From a virus: a stretch of 64,000 nucleotides of DNA. The notes under the pieces were generated by a model, which searched no databases, had not been told where the DNA came from, and saw nothing but the letters and a program-made list of their open reading frames with translations. The position numbers and the translations under genes were made by a program. Where the stretch lies: positions 83,748-147,747 of IMG/VR virus record IMGVR_UViG_3300028840_004475; one strand, 5' to 3'. Within the stretch, counting starts at the first letter, position 1. The number at the start of each line of letters is the position of its first letter. Below are positions 32,381 to 38,376 of this stretch, one piece after another.

Positions 32381-32577
32381 AGAAGCTGTACATCTGGTTC
32401 TGCGACAAGTGCAACTCGTTCGTACCAGCGACGTGTTGTCTGGCAACGAGCAAGAAGGCAGCATGGGACGGCGGTCAAGAACACCTGGTGAAGACGCACG
32501 ACTTGACTCACCACGCTACCGACATGGAGTTGTTCAAGGGCCGCGTCGTCATCTTGGAAGAGAAGACGAAAAAATAG
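32377..32577 (+). CDS. Small zinc-finger-like protein, GTG start
   Basis: 66 residues. CDKC followed about 24 residues later by HLVKTH could form a single C2H2 finger; a second pair CC lies between. GTG start overlaps the upstream stop (GTGA). Not recognised. Confidence 0.5.
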   Translation: MKKLYIWFCDKCNSFVPATCCLATSKKAAWDGGQEHLVKTHDLTHHATDMELFKGRVVILEEKTKK

Positions 32578-32578
32578 C

Positions 32579-32607
32579 TTGACAGATCGATAACCGATGC
32601 ATCACGA
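32579..32607 (+). promoter_or_regulatory. Putative promoter before the tRNA array
   Basis: TTGACA (32579-32584), 17 bp, then weak TCACGA (32602-32607). The core TTGACW-GATCGA and the -10 region match a second site at 34489. It precedes a 37-codon ORF and the first tRNAs. Confidence 0.4.
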
Positions 32608-32630
32608 TGAAAACTTCGTCGGAGGATGCT

Positions 32631-32744
32631 ATGCACCGCGCAATTCAGATCACCACCATTCCCATCAAGCGCGACGGACGATTGTCCTTCCTCTGTTCCC
32701 TTTCGTCCCTATTTCTCTATTCCAATTCCGGCTGGCGACTGTAG
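32631..32744 (+). CDS. Miniature ORF at the head of the tRNA array
   Basis: 37 residues beginning MHRAIQITTIPIKRDG and ending in a hydrophobic stretch (LCSLSSLFLY). GGAGG lies 5 nt before the ATG. Its short length makes it uncertain. It ends 12 nt before the first tRNA. Confidence 0.35.
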   Translation: MHRAIQITTIPIKRDGRLSFLCSLSSLFLYSNSGWRL

Positions 32745-32756
32745 ACGCATCTTTGC

Positions 32757-32840
32757 GGATCGGTAGCTGAGCTGGTTTAGCAGCGGGCTGTTAACCCGTG
32801 CCCTCGGGCTACGTGGGTTCGAGTCCCACCCGATCCGCCA
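32757..32840 (+). tRNA. tRNA-Asn(GTT) with long variable arm
   Basis: Acceptor GGATCGG / CCGATCC, loop CTGTTAA, T arm GTGGGTTCGAGTCCCAC, G73 and CCA. The variable region (about 13 nt, GCCC-TC-GGGC) is of class II size, unusual for Asn. Confidence 0.85.
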
Positions 32841-32843
32841 TGT

Positions 32844-32912
32844 GGGCGCCAGGCTATGGCAGCCAAGCGGGCTCCAACCCCGCAGGACAGGGTTCGATTC
32901 CTTGGGCGCTCG
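32844..32912 (+). tRNA. tRNA-Trp(CCA)
   Basis: Acceptor GGGCGCC / GGCGCTC, anticodon stem GCGGG / CCCGC with loop CTCCAAC, T loop TTCGATT. Short D arm; no CCA encoded. Confidence 0.75.
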
Positions 32913-32927
32913 TAGAAAGAAAAATGT

Positions 32928-33003
32928 GGACTCGTCGCTGAGTTGGTTCAGGCGCCTGGTTGAAGCCCAGGAGACGTTGGTTCGATTCCAACCGAGTCCA
33001 CCA
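32928..33003 (+). tRNA. tRNA-Phe(GAA)
   Basis: Acceptor GGACTCG / CGAGTCC, anticodon stem CCTGG / CCAGG, loop TTGAAGC, A73 and CCA. Confidence 0.88.
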
Positions 33004-33006
33004 AAC

Positions 33007-33082
33007 GCGGGCATAGCCCAACTGGTAGGAGGCGACGGTTTTAAGGTCCGTTCAGTGGTGGGTTCGAATCCCCCTGCCCGTA
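33007..33082 (+). tRNA. tRNA, probable Leu(TAA), 9-nt anticodon loop
   Basis: Acceptor GCGGGCA / TGCCCGT, T loop TTCGAAT. The anticodon stem GACGG / CCGTT leaves a 9-nt loop TTTTAAGGT, or a 7-nt loop TTTAAGG closed by a T-T mismatch. Short variable region, unlike normal Leu tRNAs. Confidence 0.65.
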
Positions 33083-33151
33083 TTCAAGGAAACGAACGAA
33101 AACTGAAATAAGGAGGTCGCCTCGAGCCCATGTTTCAAAAGATCAGCACAT

Positions 33152-33234
33152 GTCAGAGTGGCGGAATTGGTAGACGCGCAGGCCCGAGGAGCCTGTACTT
33201 CGGTGTGAGGGTTCGACTCCCTCCTCTGACACCA
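33152..33234 (+). tRNA. tRNA-Leu(GAG)
   Basis: Class II. Acceptor GTCAGAG / CTCTGAC, anticodon stem CAGGC / GCCTG with loop CCGAGGA, T arm GAGGG / CCCTC, A73 and CCA. Confidence 0.88.
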
Positions 33235-33237
33235 TGT

Positions 33238-33328
33238 GTAGCGGTGGCTGAGCGGTTGAAAGCACCAGACTGTAGATCTGGAGATCCGAAAGGGTCCAAC
33301 GGTGGTTCGAATCCATCCCGCTACACCA
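33238..33328 (+). tRNA. tRNA-Tyr(GTA)
   Basis: Class II with a long variable arm. Acceptor GTAGCGG / CCGCTAC, anticodon stem CCAGA / TCTGG, loop CTGTAGA, A73 and CCA. Confidence 0.9.
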
Positions 33329-33331
33329 TAT

Positions 33332-33407
33332 GCCCGTCTACCCCAATCTGGTACGAGGGGCTCGGCTCAGACCCGAGATGTTCCCGGTTCGAATCCGGGG
33401 GCGGGCA
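33332..33407 (+). tRNA. tRNA with CAG anticodon (Leu by anticodon), class I body
   Basis: Acceptor GCCCGTC / GGCGGGC, anticodon stem CTCGG / CCGAG, loop CTCAGAC, T arm CCCGG / CCGGG. Leu tRNAs normally have a long variable arm; this one has a short one. No CCA encoded. Confidence 0.75.
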
Positions 33408-33416
33408 AAATGAAAA

Positions 33417-33441
33417 GCCCCTGGCCACAGTGACCAGGGGC
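33417..33441 (-). terminator. Possible minus-strand terminator hairpin
   Basis: Stem GCCCCTGG / CCAGGGGC, followed on the minus strand by TTTTCATTTT. It could stop antisense transcription into the tRNA array from the gene at 33814-34338. Confidence 0.35.
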
Positions 33442-33512
33442 ACCCTCGCTCCTCGGGGGAAGGACAACGAAGGTGAGCTGATCGTAGCAGGAGGCGAACA
33501 TAGTTCAAGTGT

Positions 33513-33595
33513 GCCGGGGTGGCGGAATTGGAATACGCGCTGGCCTCAAGCACCAGTGCTTCGGCATGAGGGTTCGACTCCCTCTCCCGGCACCA
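33513..33595 (+). tRNA. tRNA-Leu(CAA)
   Basis: Class II. Acceptor GCCGGGG / TCCCGGC, anticodon loop CTCAAGC, T arm GAGGG / CCCTC, A73 and CCA. An A opposes C at the base of the anticodon loop. Confidence 0.85.
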
Positions 33596-33596
33596 T

Positions 33597-33688
33597 GGAA
33601 GGTTGGCCGATGTTGGGATGGCGCCTGCTTGGAAAGCAGAGACCGGCCCGAGAGGGTCGCAGAGGTTCGATTCCTCTACCTTCCGCCA
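33597..33688 (+). tRNA. tRNA-Ser(GGA)
   Basis: Class II. Acceptor GGAAGGT / ACCTTCC, loop TTGGAAA, G73 and CCA. Confidence 0.88.
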
Positions 33689-33689
33689 T

Positions 33690-33764
33690 GGGCAGTGGGT
33701 CTGTCGGGATGGATGCTGGATTGCAACCCCAGAGAAACTGGTTCGACTCCAGTACTGCCCTCCA
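33690..33764 (+). tRNA. tRNA-Cys(GCA)
   Basis: Acceptor GGGCAGT / ACTGCCC, loop TTGCAAC, T loop TTCGACT, T73 and CCA. Confidence 0.85.
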
Positions 33765-33768
33765 AAAA

Positions 33769-33793
33769 AAGAGGGGCCCTCGAGGGCCCCTCT
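33769..33793. terminator. Bidirectional terminator
   Basis: Perfect stem AAGAGGGGCCC-TCGA-GGGCCCCTCTT flanked by a run of A on the left, so it works on the minus strand for the 33814 gene and probably on the plus strand for the first tRNA block. Confidence 0.75.
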
Positions 33794-33813
33794 TTAGCAG
33801 TCACCTCAGTTGA

Positions 33814-34338
33814 CTAGGCGGCTTCGAGCAGCACGAAGTAGATGTCGCCGCGGAACTCGACCCAGTCGCCGACGGAACCGGCCGTGTACGAGACGCTGAC
33901 GGCGGTTCCGTTGCACACGTGTCCCTCAGGAACCAGCACGCCACCACCGCTCTCGTCGACTGCCAGGAGTGCGCCGAGGGTCTGACCAGTGTTCAGGAGA
34001 GTCGGCTTCTGGATGCCGACGGCGCTGCAGTCGATGCCGACACCGAAGCCATCAGCGTCACCACCAACCTCGGTGGAGAGCAGACCAATGTCCATGGTCT
34101 TGGTGGCACCGGTGACCTCGGCGGCCGTCACGTCCACGTAGTATCCAAGGACGACACTCTTCAGCGGAAGGTCGACGCCGCTGTCCTGCTCGGTTCCATC
34201 GGGAGCCGCAGTGATCGGAACCCGGAGGGTCTTCGTGACTGCACCGCTCGCACTGAGATCACATTGTTCGTTGATCTCTGTGGCGGTGGCAGTGATCGAC
34301 TCCATCCACCTCTTGATAGGACGAACGATAAACCACAT
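33814..34338 (-). CDS. Putative structural protein
   Basis: 174 residues from the ATG at 34338, which has AGGAGG upstream. Beta-rich, with ITATATEINEQCDLSASG near the start, the kind of segment that leads phage fibre or decoration proteins. It is isolated in the tRNA region on the opposite strand, a possible late or moron gene. No family named with confidence. Confidence 0.55.
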   Translation of the reverse strand: MWFIVRPIKRWMESITATATEINEQCDLSASGAVTKTLRVPITAAPDGTEQDSGVDLPLKSVVLGYYVDVTAAEVTGATKTMDIGLLSTEVGGDADGFGVGIDCSAVGIQKPTLLNTGQTLGALLAVDESGGGVLVPEGHVCNGTAVSVSYTAGSVGDWVEFRGDIYFVLLEAA

Positions 34339-34488
34339 ATTCAGCCTCCTCGTACCTAGCCAGGGCACGGTCTCCCACTGAACCATTCAATGGGGTTACA
34401 CCCTCGTTGGGGATTGGCTGTGCATATACTGCTACACATTGGCATTTATGTGCAACACAACTTTCTGGGAGATCAACCGAGAATTATC

Positions 34489-34517
34489 TTGACTGATCGA
34501 ATAGCGATCTCTTACGG
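34489..34517 (+). promoter_or_regulatory. Putative promoter before the second tRNA block
   Basis: TTGACT (34489-34494), 17 bp beginning GATCGA, then TTACGG (34512-34517). Similar in core and spacing to the site at 32579. A 40-codon frame follows without a ribosome-binding site, so the transcript may be RNA only. Confidence 0.4.
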
Positions 34518-34597
34518 TGAAGATCTCATGTTGTACTCGTTGACCAGGAAAGCCAGACCATCCGTCGCCACAGCAGTGGCGAAGCGGACGGGCATGT

Positions 34598-34704
34598 GCC
34601 TGGTTATCGAGGGACAGACCCGCCATTTTCGAGATCCCAGCGCGGCGTAAACTGTCCTTCAGCACTGGGAACCCGAAATCGGACAGACTCGAAAGTAACC
34701 AGGC
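34598..34704 (+). ncRNA. Structured RNA before the second tRNA block
   Basis: GCCTGGTTA pairs with TAACCAGGC and TCGAG with CTCGA, closing about 107 nt that includes a GGACAG / CTGTCC hairpin. It contains GGTTATC next to the stem but lacks the GGGCCG element of the Y RNAs. Identity unknown. Confidence 0.4.
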
Positions 34705-34743
34705 TGGACGACAGCTGCGTCGCATCTGCTGATGCACGCCTGT

Positions 34744-34821
34744 GGGGGTGTGGCCTAGTCTGGTCTAGGGCGCCTGACTGTCGATCAGGAGACTTCGCCG
34801 GTTCGAATCCGGTCGCCCCCG
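34744..34821 (+). tRNA. tRNA-Asp(GTC)
   Basis: Acceptor GGGGGTG / CGCCCCC, anticodon stem CCTGA / TCAGG, loop CTGTCGA, G73; no CCA encoded. Confidence 0.88.
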
Positions 34822-34832
34822 CTCTTTTTTGT

Positions 34833-34910
34833 GCGTCCGTAGCTGAATTGGATCAGCGCAGGTCTACGAAGCCTGGTCGTATGAGAGTTCGAGTCTCTCC
34901 GGGCGCGCCA
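34833..34910 (+). tRNA. tRNA-Arg(ACG)
   Basis: Acceptor GCGTCCG / CGGGCGC, anticodon stem CAGGT / GCCTG, loop CTACGAA, G73 and CCA. Confidence 0.88.
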
Positions 34911-34923
34911 GGAGACGAAGTGT

Positions 34924-34999
34924 TGCGGTGTAGCTCAGCTGGTAGAGCGTCTGACTCTGGATCAGAAGGTCGTCGGTTCGAGACCGGCCGCCGCTGCCA
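34924..34999 (+). tRNA. tRNA-Gln(CTG)
   Basis: Acceptor TGCGGTG / CGCCGCT with an unpaired first position, anticodon stem TCTGA / TCAGA, loop CTCTGGA, G73 and CCA. Confidence 0.85.
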
Positions 35000-35007
35000 T
35001 GTTTTGA

Positions 35008-35085
35008 TGCGACGTAGAGCAGTCTGGTTAGCTCAGGTGGCTCATAACCACCAGGTCGTGGGTTCAAATCCCACCGTCGCTACCA
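35008..35085 (+). tRNA. tRNA with CAT anticodon (Met or Ile2)
   Basis: Acceptor TGCGACG / CGTCGCT with mismatch at position 1-72, anticodon stem GGTGG / CCACC, loop CTCATAA, A73 and CCA. Elongator, initiator and Ile2 identities cannot be separated here; the open first pair recalls an initiator. Confidence 0.82.
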
Positions 35086-35130
35086 CTTTTGAGGGCGGTG
35101 TGTCCTGGGCATTCCGCCCAGGAGACATTC

Positions 35131-35207
35131 GCTCCCGTAGCTCAGTTGGTCAGAGCGCTGGTCTGATAAACCAGAGATCGTTGGTTCAAGTCCAACCGGG
35201 AGTACCA
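35131..35207 (+). tRNA. tRNA-Ile(GAT)
   Basis: Acceptor GCTCCCG / CGGGAGT, anticodon stem CTGGT / ACCAG, loop CTGATAA, A73 and CCA. An 8-bp hairpin (35103-35123) lies just upstream. Confidence 0.9.
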
Positions 35208-35211
35208 TTTT

Positions 35212-35287
35212 GCCGGGGTAGTTCAGTTGGTAGAACGCCGGTGTCACATACCGGAGGTCGCTGGTTCGAACCCAGCTCCCGGTACCA
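35212..35287 (+). tRNA. tRNA-Val(CAC)
   Basis: Acceptor GCCGGGG / TCCCGGT, anticodon stem CCGGT / ACCGG, loop GTCACAT, A73 and CCA. Confidence 0.88.
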
Positions 35288-35300
35288 GATAGGTGGTTGA

Positions 35301-35375
35301 CCCCGTGTCGTCTAACTGGAAGGACGCCAGGTTTCCAACCTGGAGGTCTCGGTTCGGTTCCGAGTACGGGGTCCA
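35301..35375 (+). tRNA. tRNA-Gly(TCC)
   Basis: Acceptor CCCCGTG / TACGGGG, anticodon stem CCAGG / CCTGG, loop TTTCCAA, T73 and CCA. Confidence 0.88.
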
Positions 35376-35412
35376 ATTCTTGGGGTTGAAAGGGTAAGTA
35401 GAGATGAACAAC

Positions 35413-35485
35413 TGGATCCGTAGCTCAGCGGTTGAGCAGCTCCCTCATAAGGAGAAGGGCGTTGGTTCAAATCCAACCGGGTCCA
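35413..35485 (+). tRNA. tRNA with CAT anticodon (Met or Ile2), second copy type
   Basis: Acceptor GGATCCG / CGGGTCC fully paired, loop CTCATAA, T loop TTCAAAT, A73, then TCA rather than CCA. Sequence differs widely from the copy at 35008. Confidence 0.8.
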
Positions 35486-35516
35486 TCAGACGAAGGCGGC
35501 GGCGGTAGCAATATGT

Positions 35517-35593
35517 GCCCACGTAGCCTAATTGGAGAGGCAACTGATTTCTACTCAGTTAATATGCGGGTTCGAGTCCTGCCGTGGGCGCCA
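35517..35593 (+). tRNA. tRNA-Arg(TCT)
   Basis: Acceptor GCCCACG / CGTGGGC, anticodon stem ACTGA / TCAGT, loop TTTCTAC, G73 and CCA. Confidence 0.88.
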
Positions 35594-35596
35594 TGT

Positions 35597-35668
35597 GCGC
35601 TCGTAGCCTAGCGGAGAGGCACTGGCCTCCGAAGCCAGACCACGTAGGTTCGAATCCTGCCGAGCGCG
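35597..35668 (+). tRNA. tRNA-Arg(CCG)
   Basis: Acceptor GCGCTCG / CGAGCGC, anticodon stem CTGGC / GCCAG, loop CTCCGAA, G73; CCA not complete. Confidence 0.87.
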
Positions 35669-35677
35669 CAAAGGAGG

Positions 35678-35706
35678 TTGACATCGCGAACCATCTCGTT
35701 TAATTT
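35678..35706 (+). promoter_or_regulatory. Sigma70-type promoter of the HNH gene
   Basis: TTGACA (35678-35683), 17-bp spacer, TAATTT (35701-35706). AGGAGG follows before the ATG at 35726. Confidence 0.65.
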
Positions 35707-35725
35707 CAAATGAGGAGGTCCGCAA

Positions 35726-36334
35726 ATGGCCAAGAAAGAAGAACGCAAACAAGCTAGAACTATGCGCAGGGGTGGAAAGTCGATAGTACAAATTGCGAAA
35801 TTACTTGGTGTATCAAAATCAAGTGTATATTTATGGACAAAGGATTTACCTCAACCAAGAAAATTCACGAAAGAATATCGACGTAAACGAAAAGAAAAAG
35901 CTCTAGCACGTTTGAAGAAAGAAAGAGAGAAACGAGAGAAAGAAAAAGCGAATCGCAAACTATTGAGTTGCGGAGATAGATGGATCATACGAGTGCCACC
36001 TGGGTACAAAGGCAAAACATATATCGGAGGAAGATACGTTCTTCAAAGTAGATATTTGATGGAACAAAAACTTGGAAGATACCTAAAATATAACGAGTGT
36101 GTTCACCATAAAAACGGGGATAAACTGGACGATAGAATTGAGAATTTGGAATTACATACTAGGAAATTACATGGAGAGATACATGCAATTAGAAAAAGGA
36201 CTAAACTCAAATGTCCAATATGTGATGTAGAATTTGAACGCAAAAACAGTTATGTGAAAAGTCACATAAAACAAGGATACAAAGGTTTTTATTGTAGCAA
36301 AAGGTGTGCGGCCAAGAAACAAAAGGGAGTATAG
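35726..36334 (+). CDS. HNH endonuclease with N-terminal HTH
   Basis: 202 residues. Residues about 15-40 are a helix-turn-helix (SIVQIAKLLGVSKSSVYLW), then a lysine-rich linker, an HNH core at about 128-148 (ECVHHKNGDKLDDRIENLEL) and a C-terminal C2-type zinc pair (CPICDVEF ... CSKRC). HNH enzymes of this type are often homing endonucleases. The gene is far more AT-rich than its surroundings and has its own promoter, signs of recent arrival. Its TAG stop lies inside the next tRNA-Lys gene. Confidence 0.85.
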   Translation: MAKKEERKQARTMRRGGKSIVQIAKLLGVSKSSVYLWTKDLPQPRKFTKEYRRKRKEKALARLKKEREKREKEKANRKLLSCGDRWIIRVPPGYKGKTYIGGRYVLQSRYLMEQKLGRYLKYNECVHHKNGDKLDDRIENLELHTRKLHGEIHAIRKRTKLKCPICDVEFERKNSYVKSHIKQGYKGFYCSKRCAAKKQKGV

Positions 36335-36401
36335 CTCAGCTGTTAGCAGCATTCGGCTTTTAACCGAAAGGTCGTGGGTTGGAACCCCACTGCTCCCACC
36401 A
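36325..36401 (+). tRNA. tRNA-Lys(TTT)
   Basis: Acceptor GGGAGTA / TGCTCCC, loop CTTTTAA, A73 and CCA. The T loop is TTGGAAC instead of TTCGAAC. The first 10 nt overlap the end of the HNH gene. Confidence 0.85.
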
Positions 36402-36402
36402 T

Positions 36403-36479
36403 GGGTTCGTAGCTCAAGTAGGCAGAGCATCCGGTTCTTACCCGGAAGGTTGGGGGATCGTGGCCCTCCGAGCCCACCA
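36403..36479 (+). tRNA. tRNA-Lys(CTT)
   Basis: Acceptor GGGTTCG / CGAGCCC, anticodon stem TCCGG / CCGGA, loop TTCTTAC, A73 and CCA. The T loop ATCGTGG departs from the canonical TTCRANN. Confidence 0.8.
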
Positions 36480-36490
36480 AAGGAAAGACG

Positions 36491-36649
36491 ATGTGCCCGA
36501 AGCGAGACGAAGACATGGAATTCATGAGGCGTTCACTCGAGCGCCCGTGCGAACCATTTTTCTGGCCGAAGGATCCGGATGACCAACCGGCCTACGGCTA
36601 CGAGGAAGAGGACAGGATCGAATACGATCCACCACAAAGGAGAAAGTGA
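36491..36649 (+). CDS. Small acidic hypothetical protein
   Basis: 52 residues (MCPKRDEDME..., with RPCEPFFWPKDP in the middle and YGYEEEDR near the end). AGGAAA lies before the ATG. The stop overlaps the next ATG. Short but coupled to a clear gene. Not recognised. Confidence 0.5.
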   Translation: MCPKRDEDMEFMRRSLERPCEPFFWPKDPDDQPAYGYEEEDRIEYDPPQRRK

Positions 36650-36996
36650 TGTTGGTCGAGGTAGGCACAGTGAAGTACGTCGTGAACTGGAAGCACGAGC
36701 GTGAGTTCGACAGGTACGCGCTCGTCCAGGACGCACAAGTGTCCGGCGATGCAAAGTTGCTACGAGCGCTGGAGCTGTCCACAGGGCGTACCATCTGTCG
36801 CATCGAGAAGCTTGGTGGTACGTCAGAGGTCGAAGCAACGGTGTACTGCTCGAAGAAGGACATCTTCGAGAAGGACGAGGGTCGGAAGAGATCCCTCAAG
36901 AGGGCACTCGCGTTGCGTGGCTTCATGAAGCAGGAGAGAACGCTCTTCTGGGACGAGTACCACAACCGGAAGCCTCAGACGGCAGAGGCTGCGTAG
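36649..36996 (+). CDS. Hypothetical protein in the tRNA array
   Basis: 115 residues, basic, mixed alpha/beta, with a segment VEATVYCSKKDIFEKDEGRK and a helical end. AAGGAGA upstream. Flanked by tRNA-Lys and tRNA-Gly genes on the same strand. Not recognised. Confidence 0.6.
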   Translation: MLVEVGTVKYVVNWKHEREFDRYALVQDAQVSGDAKLLRALELSTGRTICRIEKLGGTSEVEATVYCSKKDIFEKDEGRKRSLKRALALRGFMKQERTLFWDEYHNRKPQTAEAA

Positions 36997-37008
36997 GAGT
37001 GAGCACGA

Positions 37009-37084
37009 CCGCGTATAGTTCAGTTGGTAGAATGCAACCTTGCCAAGGTTGATGTCGTGGGTTCGAACCCCACTACGCGGTCCA
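37009..37084 (+). tRNA. tRNA-Gly(GCC)
   Basis: Acceptor CCGCGTA / TACGCGG, anticodon stem CAACC / GGTTG, loop TTGCCAA, T73 and CCA. Confidence 0.9.
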
Positions 37085-37091
37085 ATTTCGT

Positions 37092-37166
37092 GCCCGAATA
37101 GTTCAGTGGTAGAACGCTTGCTCGACACGCAAGAGGTCGTTGGTTCGATACCAACTTCGGGCACCA
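37092..37166 (+). tRNA. tRNA-Val(GAC)
   Basis: Acceptor GCCCGAA / TTCGGGC, anticodon stem CTTGC / GCAAG, loop TCGACAC, A73 and CCA. The next structured element follows with no gap. Confidence 0.9.
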
Positions 37167-37221
37167 GGCCGGCTGTGGCCAAACCATTACGGTGGTTCCG
37201 GGAGCACCCGGGCAGCCGGCC
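37167..37221 (+). ncRNA. Three-way-junction RNA element
   Basis: GGCCGGCTG pairs with CAGCCGGCC, enclosing hairpins AACCA / TGGTT and CCGGG / CCCGG. It fills the exact space between two tRNAs but has no anticodon, D or T arm. Possibly a processing signal or a small RNA. Confidence 0.45.
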
Positions 37222-37226
37222 CCCAT

Positions 37227-37302
37227 GCTGGGGTAGTTCAGATGGTGGAACGCGTCCTTGGTAAGGACGAGGTCGCGGGTTCGAGCCCCGCCCCTAGCTC
37301 CA
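37227..37302 (+). tRNA. tRNA-Thr(GGT)
   Basis: Acceptor GCTGGGG / CCCTAGC, anticodon stem CGTCC / GGACG, loop TTGGTAA, T73 and CCA. Confidence 0.88.
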
Positions 37303-37304
37303 AC

Positions 37305-37380
37305 GCTGGCGTAGTTCAGGAGGTAGAACAGGTCACTCGTAATGATCAGGTCGCTGGTTCAATTCCAGCCGTCAGCTCCA
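37305..37380 (+). tRNA. tRNA-Thr(CGT)
   Basis: Acceptor GCTGGCG / CGTCAGC, anticodon stem GGTCA / TGATC, loop CTCGTAA, T73 and CCA. Confidence 0.88.
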
Positions 37381-37381
37381 T

Positions 37382-37457
37382 GCTGGGTTAGCTCAGTTGG
37401 TAGAGCAGCTGATTTGTAATCAGCAGGTCGCAGGTTCGAGCCCTGTCCCCAGCTCCA
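37382..37457 (+). tRNA. tRNA-Thr(TGT)
   Basis: Acceptor GCTGGGT / CCCCAGC, anticodon stem GCTGA / TCAGC, loop TTTGTAA, T73 and CCA. Confidence 0.88.
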
Positions 37458-37463
37458 GGAAGA

Positions 37464-37571
37464 ATGATGTTGGACAAAATAGACAAGTTCGTTCGTGACT
37501 ACCTGCTATTGCCGGCGACATTCGTGTACGCGGCACTGCAGATTTGGAGGCTGTTTATTGTGGGGTCATAG
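37464..37571 (+). CDS. Miniature membrane protein
   Basis: 35 residues (MMLDKIDKFVRDY..., then a hydrophobic LLLPATFVYAALQIW stretch). AGGA precedes a double ATG. Its TAG stop is nucleotides 8-10 of the next tRNA (Ala). A single-span micropeptide is plausible. Confidence 0.4.
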   Translation: MMLDKIDKFVRDYLLLPATFVYAALQIWRLFIVGS

Positions 37572-37638
37572 CTCAGTTGGGAGTAGCGCCTGCCTTGCAA
37601 GCAGGAGGTCGTCGGTTCGATCCCGTCTGACTCCACCA
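37562..37638 (+). tRNA. tRNA-Ala(TGC)
   Basis: Acceptor GGGGTCA / TGACTCC, anticodon stem CCTGC / GCAGG, loop CTTGCAA, A73 and CCA. The first 10 nt overlap the end of the preceding ORF. Confidence 0.88.
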
Positions 37639-37655
37639 GCCGACCCGCGGTGAAA

Positions 37656-37703
37656 TGTCATTGGTGTGGCCCCGTGTCAATGACAGAAGGCAGCCTACGG
37701 GGC
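37656..37703 (+). ncRNA. Predicted H-type pseudoknot
   Basis: TGTCATTG (37656) pairs with CAATGACA (37678), and GCCCCGT in its loop (37669) pairs with ACGGGGC (37697). Both helices are perfect. The element lies alone between tRNA-Ala and tRNA-Glu. Confidence 0.45.
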
Positions 37704-37719
37704 ATTTGTAGGAGGTTCT

Positions 37720-37795
37720 GTTCCCGTCGTCTAGCGGTCTAGGATCTCGGCCTCTCACGCCGAGGACGCGGGTTCGAGTCCCGCCGGGAACACCA
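37720..37795 (+). tRNA. tRNA-Glu(CTC)
   Basis: Acceptor GTTCCCG / CGGGAAC, anticodon stem TCGGC / GCCGA, loop CTCTCAC, A73 and CCA. Confidence 0.88.
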
Positions 37796-37802
37796 GGCCG
37801 AA

Positions 37803-37860
37803 CCACAGGGCCGAGGCAATCGTTTGATGTGGTGACAGCCCGGAGAGACGGGCACTGTGG
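37803..37860 (+). ncRNA. Folded spacer RNA between tRNAs
   Basis: CCACAG pairs with CTGTGG around a GCCCG-GAGAGA-CGGGC hairpin. No tRNA features. Weaker evidence than the elements at 37167 and 37656. Confidence 0.3.
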
Positions 37861-37872
37861 GCGTGTGCTGTG

Positions 37873-37944
37873 GCGTGTGTAGCTCAGTGGTAGAGCGTAC
37901 GGCTGTGGCCCGTACTGTCGCGGGTTCGATTCCCGTCATACGCC
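37873..37944 (+). tRNA. tRNA-His(GTG)
   Basis: Acceptor GCGTGTG / CATACGC, anticodon stem TACGG / CCGTA, loop CTGTGGC. A G precedes position 1 and C73 follows, the His identity pair. Confidence 0.88.
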
Positions 37945-37955
37945 CACCTTTTTTG

Positions 37956-37983
37956 TTGACGACCTGCAAAAGATCTCGATAAT
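37956..37983 (+). promoter_or_regulatory. Sigma70-type promoter within the tRNA array
   Basis: TTGACG (37956-37961), 16-bp spacer, GATAAT (37978-37983). Precedes a small ORF and the serine/proline tRNAs. Confidence 0.5.
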
Positions 37984-38003
37984 AGATCATGCAGGAGGAA
38001 GTT

Positions 38004-38120
38004 ATGTTCCGCTACACGATGGCAGCCATTTTCTTCATCGACCATTTCAACGCCGGTCATCTGCCGTCGCCATCCTCACCCTCGCCATCAGAACGACCCT
38101 CGAGTCCGCCGCAACGCTAA
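38004..38120 (+). CDS. Miniature proline/serine-rich ORF
   Basis: 38 residues (MFRYTMAAIFFIDHFN, then a PSPSSPSPSERPSS tail). AGGAGG at good spacing and a promoter upstream support translation. No function suggested. Confidence 0.4.
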   Translation: MFRYTMAAIFFIDHFNAGHLPSPSSPSPSERPSSPPQR

Positions 38121-38128
38121 CACGCTTT

Positions 38129-38218
38129 GGTGCGATGGCCTAACTGGTAGGGAAGCGGTTTGCTAAACCGTCCGGGCGTTCACGCGTTCTGAAGGTTCGA
38201 GTCCTTCTCGCACCGCCA
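38129..38218 (+). tRNA. tRNA-Ser(GCT)
   Basis: Class II. Acceptor GGTGCGA / TCGCACC, loop TTGCTAA, long variable arm, G73 and CCA. Confidence 0.88.
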
Positions 38219-38221
38219 TAT

Positions 38222-38297
38222 CGGAGAGTGGGGTATACGGTAGCCCACCTGTTTCGGGGACAGGATGATGTCGGTTCGAGTCCGGCCTCTCCGACCA
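38222..38297 (+). tRNA. tRNA-Pro(CGG)
   Basis: Acceptor CGGAGAG / CTCTCCG, anticodon stem CCTGT / ACAGG, loop TTCGGGG, A73 and CCA. Confidence 0.88.
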
Positions 38298-38375
38298 CGG
38301 GGTATAGCTCAGTTTGCGTAGAGCGTTTGGTTTGGGACCAAAAAGCCGGGGGTTCGAATCCCTCTACCCCGACCA
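38298..38375 (+). tRNA. tRNA-Pro(TGG)
   Basis: Acceptor CGGGGTA / TACCCCG, loop TTTGGGA, A73 and CCA. Directly abuts the previous tRNA, with no spacer. Confidence 0.88.
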
Positions 38376-38376
38376 T

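Noticed and set aside
34390-34650. Plus-strand frame of 86 codons
   Set aside because: No ribosome-binding site and it crosses a promoter-like site and a folded RNA.
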